A stretch of DNA of 9,428 nt, taken from assembly GCA_937884235.1 (NCBI GenBank), contig CALGBT010000096.1, positions 1 to 9,428 of the forward strand, in the 5' to 3' direction. Shown here one piece after another: positions 1 through 5,266 of this stretch. The translations under genes and the position numbers were made by a program. Numbering within the stretch: the first letter of the stretch is position 1; each line of letters begins with the position of its first letter. The notes below the pieces were generated by a model. It saw only the letters and a program-made list of their open reading frames with translations. It had not been told where the DNA came from and did no database searches. The DNA is from an uncultured Pseudomonadota bacterium. GTDB taxonomy: Bacteria > Myxococcota_A > UBA9042 > CAIXZC01.

Positions 1-2
1 AA

Positions 3-752
3 GACCCCGAGAACTACGCCCTGGCCCCAGATATCGCTGCCTATAGCCGAGATTTCGGCCTCGATGTCGCGCTGGAGTACTCCCGACTCATCCAGACCCT
101 GGAAGACCCGGACCGCTTCGGCTCCACCATCAATGAGCACTCCAACGCCCTGGCCTTCTCCGCGGGAATGCGAGTAAAGAAGCTGCGGGTACACTTCGAT
201 GCCATCTACCGCGACCTCTCTTACATCGTCTGGAACGTGCCCGGCTTCGTGCCCAACCAGGCACTTCCCAAGAACGCCGACCTGGCCCACAGCGGCAGCT
301 TCGCCTTCCTCCCCGATTTCATGGGCGGCGAGATTTTCGCGGTGCTCTCCACCGACTACTTCATCGAGTTCGCCCAGTCCATGGGCTTCACGCCGGCGCT
401 CTCCATCGGCATTCTGCTCCCCGCCACCTATACGCCAACCGCCACTGAATCCGTTGGCCAGGGCCCCTACTCCTCGGAATACACCAAGGGCATCCAGACC
501 ACCGTGGTGCGCGGCTCCAACGCCAATGACTGGGATACCCTCCCCCCGGGGGACGACGAACTGCCCGTGCTCATGGCCAAGCTCGACTTGCGCTACAACC
601 TGAGCCAGCACTTCTCCATGGTGGGCGAAATCTCATACGCCAACGACCCCAACTACTCCCAAGTAGTACTCGATGACCACGGACACGCCACCCGGGAATT
701 CAACGACCCGAACATCATCGGCCTGGGAGTTGTCTCCGAGCTTTCCTTCTAG
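3..752 (+). CDS. Outer-membrane beta-barrel-like protein, 5'-truncated
   Basis: The reading frame is open from the first in-frame codon (position 3) to TAG at 750-752, so the gene begins upstream and only its last 249 codons are present. I do not recognise a named family. What can be seen is alternating polar/aromatic stretches typical of transmembrane beta-strands (for example KLDLRYNLSQHFSMVGEISY), separated by Asp/Asn/Pro/Gly-rich turns. The protein ends in ...VVSELSF, and a terminal Phe on an amphipathic strand is the usual BAM-recognition signature of Gram-negative outer-membrane proteins. The inferred role is an outer-membrane pore or structural barrel. An internal ATG at 168 is not the start, because the upstream codons continue the same protein-like composition. 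The coding frame is certain; the barrel assignment is moderate. Confidence 0.62.
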   Translation, partial: DPENYALAPDIAAYSRDFGLDVALEYSRLIQTLEDPDRFGSTINEHSNALAFSAGMRVKKLRVHFDAIYRDLSYIVWNVPGFVPNQALPKNADLAHSGSFAFLPDFMGGEIFAVLSTDYFIEFAQSMGFTPALSIGILLPATYTPTATESVGQGPYSSEYTKGIQTTVVRGSNANDWDTLPPGDDELPVLMAKLDLRYNLSQHFSMVGEISYANDPNYSQVVLDDHGHATREFNDPNIIGLGVVSELSF

Positions 753-758
753 TACAAT
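730..758 (+). promoter_or_regulatory. Sigma70-like promoter, possibly giving a leaderless lipase mRNA
   Basis: TTGTCT at 730-735 and TACAAT at 753-758 are separated by exactly 17 bases. The element overlaps the last codons and stop of the barrel gene. A start site about 7 bases after the -10 box falls on or next to the ATG at 765, and there is no purine-rich ribosome binding site between 753 and 764. Together this suggests an independently transcribed, leaderless mRNA for the hydrolase. It is a sequence match only. Confidence 0.45.
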
Positions 759-764
759 CGGCCC

Positions 765-1919
765 ATGATCAGGGCTATCACCATCCTCATCTTGCTCTTC
801 TCCCTGCCGGTACAGGCGGCACCGGACTACTCCAAGGACCCGGTAGTGATGGTCCACGGCTACTTCCTGGGCGAGTTCGGCTCCTGGGCCTGGATGACAT
901 CAAGGCTCGAAGAGGCGGGCTGGCCGCCGGAGTACATCTACTCGTTCCAGTTCAAGAATGTCTTCGGCTGCAACCCCGACCACGGCTGGGAACTCAAAGC
1001 CGTAGTGGACAAAGCCCTCGCCGAAACCGGCGCTGAGCGGGTTGATATCCTCTGCCACTCCATGGGCTGCGTCGACTCGCGCTACTTCATCAAGTTTCTC
1101 TGTGGGTATGAGCAGGTGAGGGATTTCGTTTCCATCGCCGGGGCCCACAAAGGCTCAGTCATGGGTTGCCTCGAACCCTTCAGCTGCGGGGCCGAGGCCA
1201 TGTGCGTCGGGCCTGCCGACGGCGCCTGGATGCAAAATGAGTTCCTCATGTCCCTCAACTGGTGTGACATCACTCCGGGCAAGAAGATCAAGTACACCAG
1301 CATCTGGAGTCCCCTGGACGAGATCATCATCCCCCAGGAAAACAGCGTCATCGAGGGGGCCCTGAACCTGAAGTTGAACGCCCTCGCCGAACATGCCCTC
1401 ATCCTCGCCAACGAAGAGACCGCCACCTATGTCATCGATGGCCTCAACGGCGGCGGCAAGAATGACAATCTGCCCATCGCCGCGCCCCCCTGTGTGACCA
1501 TCTGCGAGCAGCCGGACGAACCCTGGCCGACGGAACCGGACATCGTCGAGGATGGCCCAGATATTGTGGAGGAGGGATTCCAGGACGTGCTGCAGGCCGG
1601 GCCCGAAGTCGTCGCTGCTGAGGCCTACGAGATCATCTCCGGCGACGCGCCGCGAGAACTGGCCACTGCCGACAACGCCGACTCGCCCTCCGAGCTGTCG
1701 ACGCCCGCCAAAGACGGCCTCACCCCACCCCCGGAGCCGGGGATAGACAGCTCGCAGCGCTACGCAGAGGACCCTCCCGGCACCACTCCGCCCCGCCACA
1801 CCATCCCTCTCAAAGAGAGCGGCTGCACCGCAGGCAACCCCGGTCCGGGAGCCCTCTCGCTGCTCCTTGTCCTGTTGCTGCTGAGCGCTCTCCGGACTCG
1901 CCGTATGCGCTCCTCATGA
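765..1919 (+). CDS. Secreted alpha/beta-hydrolase (lipase/esterase-like) with C-terminal sorting tail
   Basis: The 384-residue protein has a signal peptide (residues 1 to about 19, hydrophobic core ITILILLFSL, probable cleavage after VQAA). The lipase-type fold follows. VVMVHGYF (27-34) carries the HG oxyanion-hole turn. CHSMG (97-101) is the nucleophile elbow with Ser99. SPLDEIIIP supplies a likely acid Asp185, and LAEH a likely His210. The probable role is hydrolysis of lipid or ester bonds outside the cytoplasm. Eleven cysteines suggest disulfides in the exported form. Residues about 240-350 form a Pro/Glu/Asp-rich linker with a small duplication (PDIVEDG / PDIVEEG). The end has SGCTAG, a Leu-rich helix (363-376) and RTRRMR, resembling MYXO-CTERM or Synerg-CTERM sorting signals, so the enzyme is probably surface-anchored. 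The start has no ribosome binding site but a promoter lies just upstream. Fold is confident; substrate is unknown. Confidence 0.85.
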   Translation: MIRAITILILLFSLPVQAAPDYSKDPVVMVHGYFLGEFGSWAWMTSRLEEAGWPPEYIYSFQFKNVFGCNPDHGWELKAVVDKALAETGAERVDILCHSMGCVDSRYFIKFLCGYEQVRDFVSIAGAHKGSVMGCLEPFSCGAEAMCVGPADGAWMQNEFLMSLNWCDITPGKKIKYTSIWSPLDEIIIPQENSVIEGALNLKLNALAEHALILANEETATYVIDGLNGGGKNDNLPIAAPPCVTICEQPDEPWPTEPDIVEDGPDIVEEGFQDVLQAGPEVVAAEAYEIISGDAPRELATADNADSPSELSTPAKDGLTPPPEPGIDSSQRYAEDPPGTTPPRHTIPLKESGCTAGNPGPGALSLLLVLLLLSALRTRRMRSS

Positions 1920-1983
1920 CCATCTGCGCGCGGCCTGGAACTTACCCTGGAGCGAAGTGTCCAATGACCCTCACGAGGGGCCT

Positions 1984-3183
1984 ATGACGAAGGTCACAAA
2001 AGCTGGGCAGATTCCGGCGCTTCCCTTCCTGCGGAGGATGGTGCGCCAAGCCATCTTGCTGCGCATGGTCGGCGATAGCCGGCGAACGCTTAGGCGCAAC
2101 CGCAAGGCCCTCAGCACCACTACCTTTGCCGACCTCTTCCCCACCCTGGGAAGCTGGCATCGGCTGCGGGTCAGAGGACGGTTGATCGCCGTCGAGAAAA
2201 TCGAGCCACGCCACAGGATCAGCCCATTCCAAGACGTGGCCGAGGAGTTTCTGCCCGACCAGCAAGTTGAAATCATACTCCTTGATGCTGCCGGCCGGCC
2301 CGCCAGCGCCCGCCACCCCGCACGCACCGACCGCTTTGGGTACTTTGAGGCGCTACTGACGCTCCATCAGCCCGTCAGCCAGCGCACCATATTCACTGTC
2401 CGCACCCTGGTCGGGGACCGCATGCTCCCCGGCACCGCCGAGTGCTTCGTCCTCCCCGCCAAGGACCGTGGACCAGTGCTGGTCAGCGACGTTGACAAGA
2501 CCTACCTGGAATCCACCATTCGTTCACCCCGGGACATCGTTCGCATGCTCGCTCGCCCCGGCGAAACCCGGCGACCGCTCCCGGGAATGCCCGCACTGAC
2601 CGCCGGCCTGACCCGCTGGCCGGAAGGAATCCCCCTGGTCTTTCTCAGTGGCACGCCCTTCTTCTTCAAGCGCTCCCTGGAGGACCGCTTTTGCCGGGAC
2701 GGCCTCAAACTCGCAGGGCTCTTCCTGCGCCCACCGTCGCCACCAATCGAGGAGCGATTCTCCACCGCTGAACTGGCCCGCTTCCTGGATTCACTGCACC
2801 ATCAGTTCGGCTTCAAAGTGCTCACCATCCTGCAACTCCTGGCGGACCTTCCCGACAATGTCGAATTGCTGCTGTGGGGCGACAACAACCAGCATGACCC
2901 ACATGTCTACGGCACCATCTCTGGTTGGCTCGACGGCACCCTCTCGGCCGGACAAGTGCTCGACCTGGCCCAGCGCTACCAGATACTGCCCGCCCAGTTC
3001 AACTCCCTCAACGCCATGCTTGCTACTCCCCAGCGCGGCCAGAGCGTCCGCTTAATGACCATCCGGGATGTCACCAGGCAACCGGCACCTTACCCCGAAG
3101 AACTGGCCAATCGGGCAACTTACTACGAAACAGTGCCGGAACTTGTCGCCATTCTGGCTGAGTCCGGCTTGCGGAGCCCTTGA
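1984..3183 (+). CDS. App1-type (DUF2183) HAD phosphatase, phosphatidate-phosphatase-like
   Basis: Read from ATG 1984 the protein has 399 residues. The chosen start has GAGG at 1975-1978, five bases upstream. GTG 1957, with GGAG at 1949-1952, would add nine residues and is a real alternative. The N-terminal part (about 57-157) looks like a small beta-rich domain (LRVRGRLIAVEKIE; VEIILLDAAGRP). The C-terminal part has the HAD catalytic motifs in App1 style: SDVDKT with nucleophile Asp169 and acid/base Asp171; FLSGTP with Ser222; a probable motif III Lys278; and GDNNQHDPHVY with Asp300 and Asp305 for Mg2+. In yeast App1 this domain dephosphorylates phosphatidate to diacylglycerol; bacterial relatives are mostly uncharacterised. 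No signal peptide is evident, so it is probably cytoplasmic or peripheral. It lies 64 bases after the lipase. Family confident, substrate inferred. Confidence 0.82.
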   Translation: MTKVTKAGQIPALPFLRRMVRQAILLRMVGDSRRTLRRNRKALSTTTFADLFPTLGSWHRLRVRGRLIAVEKIEPRHRISPFQDVAEEFLPDQQVEIILLDAAGRPASARHPARTDRFGYFEALLTLHQPVSQRTIFTVRTLVGDRMLPGTAECFVLPAKDRGPVLVSDVDKTYLESTIRSPRDIVRMLARPGETRRPLPGMPALTAGLTRWPEGIPLVFLSGTPFFFKRSLEDRFCRDGLKLAGLFLRPPSPPIEERFSTAELARFLDSLHHQFGFKVLTILQLLADLPDNVELLLWGDNNQHDPHVYGTISGWLDGTLSAGQVLDLAQRYQILPAQFNSLNAMLATPQRGQSVRLMTIRDVTRQPAPYPEELANRATYYETVPELVAILAESGLRSP

Positions 3184-3184
3184 C

Positions 3185-3199
3185 ATGGAACCGTTCCAT
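3185..3199. repeat. Perfect 15-bp inverted repeat after the phosphatase gene
   Basis: ATGGAA, then CCG, then TTCCAT form a perfect 6-bp inverted repeat with a 3-base centre, starting two bases after the stop codon at 3181-3183. It also overlaps the end of TTGACA at 3180-3185, a perfect -35 hexamer. No matching -10 box at 16-18 bases is visible (3202-3209 lacks a TATAAT-like hexamer). It could be an operator for the radical SAM gene or a chance palindrome. The stem is too AT-balanced and short, and lacks a T-run, to be a good terminator. Confidence 0.35.
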
Positions 3200-3279
3200 A
3201 CCCAGCTTTCAGGGCGGCGGGCAAGACATCATCTGGTTTTGTCACCGGACGAAGGTCACAGGCTACGGGTGTGCAAACC

Positions 3280-4230
3280 ATGCTAGACAAGAAACACCGT
3301 CTCAACATCGCCGACGAACAACTTGATGGTTGCACCCTCTGCGGCAACCTGTGTGGCACCGATCGCCGGGCCGGGGGAATCTCGATTTGCGGGGCGGGGC
3401 CGACGGCAGAGGTCTCCCATGTCGAAATCCACCATGGCGAGGAGCCACCGCTGTCGGGTACCAATGGTTGCGGCAACATCTTCTTCCACAACTGCAGTCT
3501 CAGCTGTGTCTACTGCCAGAACTGGCAGATCAGTATTGAGGATGCAGTTGCCAAGCAAAGCTACACCGCATCGCAGCTGGCCGATGAAATGCTCCGGCTC
3601 CAGGAAGCCGGAGTCCATACCCTGGGGTTGGTGGCCCCCACCTCGCATATTCCCACTCTGGTCCCCGCCCTCTACCGGGCTCGGGGCATGGGGCTCTACA
3701 TTCCTGTCGTCTACAACTCCGGCGGTTTCGATACCGTCTCCGGGTTGCGCCTCCTTGACGGACTTATCGATATCTACCTCCCCGACATGAAGTACGGTAC
3801 CGACGAAGTAGCCCAGGTCTATTCCGGAGTCGTGGATTACGTGGCCACCAACCGCCTCGCAGTCGAAGAGATGCTGCGCCAGGTCGGGCCCCTCACTCTT
3901 GACCGGGAAGGTATCGCTCGACGGGGACTGCTCATTCGTCACCTGATCCTGCCCGGCGGCATGGCTGATACCATTGACGTGATCTCCTGGATTGCCCGGT
4001 ACATGCCTCGGGAAGTCCCGCTCTCGCTGATGAGCCAATATGCCCCCAAGTATCAGGCTGCCGAAGGATTCTTCCCCGAAATCGAGCGCAAGTTGACCCA
4101 GGGCGAGTATGATTACTACCTCGCCGTCGCCGATGAACTGGGCCTGACGAACATTTACTCTCAGGACCTCGAAAGCGCGCTGGTGTACGCCCCGGACTTC
4201 ACCCGAGAGCACCCCTTCGAAACTCGCTGA
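3280..4230 (+). CDS. Radical SAM protein, PflX / COG1313 group (PFL-activase homologue)
   Basis: ATG 3280 gives 316 residues; GTG 3271 would add three and cannot be excluded, as neither has a clear ribosome binding site and no earlier start exists in frame. The radical SAM cluster motif is CSLSCVYC (Cys72, Cys76, Cys79; the CxxxCxxC that holds the 4Fe-4S cluster) within NGCGNIFFHNCSLSCVYCQN. Group-typical stretches follow: GEEPPLSGTNGCG before the cluster, VVYNSGGFD, IDIYLPDMKYG, EEMLRQVG and GLLIRHLILPGG. An N-terminal set of cysteines (18, 21, 25, 37; CTLCGNLC) is also usual for this group. Members cleave S-adenosylmethionine to a radical. Their substrate is generally unknown, and the glycyl-radical-activase link is by homology only. 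No glycyl-radical enzyme is present in this window. Cytoplasmic. Its neighbour on either side gives no firm clue. Confidence 0.88.
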   Translation: MLDKKHRLNIADEQLDGCTLCGNLCGTDRRAGGISICGAGPTAEVSHVEIHHGEEPPLSGTNGCGNIFFHNCSLSCVYCQNWQISIEDAVAKQSYTASQLADEMLRLQEAGVHTLGLVAPTSHIPTLVPALYRARGMGLYIPVVYNSGGFDTVSGLRLLDGLIDIYLPDMKYGTDEVAQVYSGVVDYVATNRLAVEEMLRQVGPLTLDREGIARRGLLIRHLILPGGMADTIDVISWIARYMPREVPLSLMSQYAPKYQAAEGFFPEIERKLTQGEYDYYLAVADELGLTNIYSQDLESALVYAPDFTREHPFETR

Positions 4231-4293
4231 CCTCCGCTTTGCACCGTGCTGGTTGCCATTTTTCCGTGAGGCGCTACCATGGGTTCCCTTGAT

Positions 4294-4298
4294 GGAGG
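4294..4298 (+). promoter_or_regulatory. Ribosome binding site deciding the MBL-hydrolase start
   Basis: GGAGG lies seven bases upstream of ATG 4306 and favours that codon. The upstream in-frame ATG 4279 also has GAGG (4268-4271) at seven bases, so both starts may be used; the downstream core is the stronger match to the anti-Shine-Dalgarno sequence. Confidence 0.5.
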
Positions 4299-4305
4299 TT
4301 GGGCC

Positions 4306-5142
4306 ATGGCTGAGTTTGGCATCATTGACGTGAAATGGAGCACTTTCCTCCTCGATGGCGGGGCCATGTTCGGCATCGTCCCTCGCCCGCTATGGGCAAA
4401 GCTTATTCCCCCCGACGAGAACAACGGCATCCGACTGGCCATGCGCTCACTGATGATCACCTCCGGAGACCGTCTGATTCTGGTGGACTGCGGAGTCTGG
4501 CAGTATTTTCCGGAGAAACTGCGAGATCGGGTCTATGCCATTGAGCAGCCTGAGCTGGCGGCAACTTTCGAGGCCCGCACTGGCAGACGCGTGGACGAGG
4601 TCACGGACATCATCGCCACCCACCTCCACTTCGACCACGTGGGCGGCTTCGTAACACGTCAGGGCGATGACCTGACCCCCACCTTCCCCAATGCCGCCTT
4701 CCATGTCCAGAAGGAGCAGTTGGCCTGGGCCCAGGAGCCATCTGACAAGGACCGCGGGAGCTACGTCAAGCCCCTCATTGATGCCATCGTAGCAGCCCCG
4801 AACCTGGTACTACACGACGGTCCGTGGAGCCTGCTGACCGGCCTGGAAATCGATGTTGTCCATGGCCACACCAGGGCCATGCAGATAGTGCGGGTCCAAC
4901 TGGGACAACGCTGGCTGGTGCACACCGCAGACATGGTCCCGACTTCGGCTCACATCCCACCACCATACATCATGGCCTACGACACCGAGCCCATCAAAAC
5001 CGGCCAGGAAAAGAAGCGCTACTACACCACCTGGCCCGATGCTGTCTACTTCTTCGAGCATGACCCGGAACATCCCTTCTGGACCATCGTTCTGGACAGT
5101 CGGGGGACCCCTGCCCGCGGCGAAAAGGTGAGCTTCAAGTAA
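4306..5142 (+). CDS. Metallo-beta-lactamase-fold hydrolase (COG0491-like)
   Basis: From ATG 4306 the protein has 278 residues (287 from ATG 4279). The metal site is clear: THLHFDH (His106, His108, Asp110, His111), VHGHT (His188), TADM (Asp209, the probable bridging aspartate) and EHDPEHPF (His252). This is a complete two-metal set in the usual order. The layout LVDCGVW - metal motif - GGF - HGHT - ADM resembles the lactonase/quorum-quenching and related MBL hydrolases, which act on small cytoplasmic metabolites, but the substrate cannot be read from sequence. No signal peptide or membrane segment is evident. It begins 75 bases after the radical SAM stop and could be co-transcribed. No convincing promoter or terminator lies in the gap. 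After its stop, a new promoter serves the lipoprotein gene. Confidence 0.86.
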   Translation: MAEFGIIDVKWSTFLLDGGAMFGIVPRPLWAKLIPPDENNGIRLAMRSLMITSGDRLILVDCGVWQYFPEKLRDRVYAIEQPELAATFEARTGRRVDEVTDIIATHLHFDHVGGFVTRQGDDLTPTFPNAAFHVQKEQLAWAQEPSDKDRGSYVKPLIDAIVAAPNLVLHDGPWSLLTGLEIDVVHGHTRAMQIVRVQLGQRWLVHTADMVPTSAHIPPPYIMAYDTEPIKTGQEKKRYYTTWPDAVYFFEHDPEHPFWTIVLDSRGTPARGEKVSFK

Positions 5143-5170
5143 CGCGCCACACCTCCCCGCGCGCTGCGGA

Positions 5171-5199
5171 TTGATCTAGTAAGCACAGTCTTGTATACT
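5171..5199 (+). promoter_or_regulatory. Sigma70-like promoter of the giant lipoprotein gene
   Basis: TTGATC at 5171-5176 and TATACT at 5194-5199 are spaced by exactly 17 bases. This is the best consensus promoter in the window, and it stands in an AT-richer patch of otherwise GC-rich DNA. The predicted start near 5206 leaves a leader of about 60 bases before ATG 5267. The match suggests the lipoprotein is transcribed on its own rather than from the upstream enzymes. Confidence 0.6.
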
Positions 5200-5208
5200 C
5201 TCCCCACA

Positions 5209-5240
5209 CACGAACACAGGCTCGTGCGACGCGCGCACGA
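5209..5240 (+). promoter_or_regulatory. Leader hairpin with a competing alternative stem
   Basis: TCGTGCG (5222-5228) and CGCACGA (5234-5240) can form a perfect 7-bp stem with a 5-base loop in the predicted leader. CACGA at 5209-5213 can instead pair with TCGTG (5222-5226), so the two structures exclude each other. The same bases could be a DNA operator just downstream of the start site. A weak CCC/GGG pairing (5246-5248 with 5254-5256) touches the ribosome binding site. No known riboswitch is recognised. Confidence 0.35.
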
Positions 5241-5253
5241 AATCGCCCTGTTC

Positions 5254-5260
5254 GGGAGGA
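5254..5260 (+). promoter_or_regulatory. Strong ribosome binding site of the lipoprotein gene
   Basis: GGGAGGA lies six bases before ATG 5267 and fixes the start, which is immediately followed by a typical lipoprotein signal peptide. Confidence 0.8.
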
Positions 5261-5266
5261 ACAGAG

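Noticed and set aside
1155..1799. Minus-strand frame of 214 codons
   Set aside because: It is antisense to the hydrolase and has a biased Gly/Val/Asp composition without recognisable motifs.
3185..3286. Small frame of 33 codons between the phosphatase and the radical SAM gene
   Set aside because: No ribosome binding site and no protein-like features; its ATG is part of the palindrome.
3283..4212. Minus-strand frame of 309 codons
   Set aside because: It is the antisense shadow of the radical SAM gene, whose catalytic motifs are intact on the plus strand.
4231..4278. Terminator or promoter between the radical SAM and MBL genes
   Set aside because: There is a short T-run (4259-4263) but no stem before it, and TTGCAC at 4239-4244 has no -10 box at a proper distance.
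5143..5170. Terminator after the MBL gene
   Set aside because: GC-rich with short CGCGC stretches but no stable stem and no following T-run.
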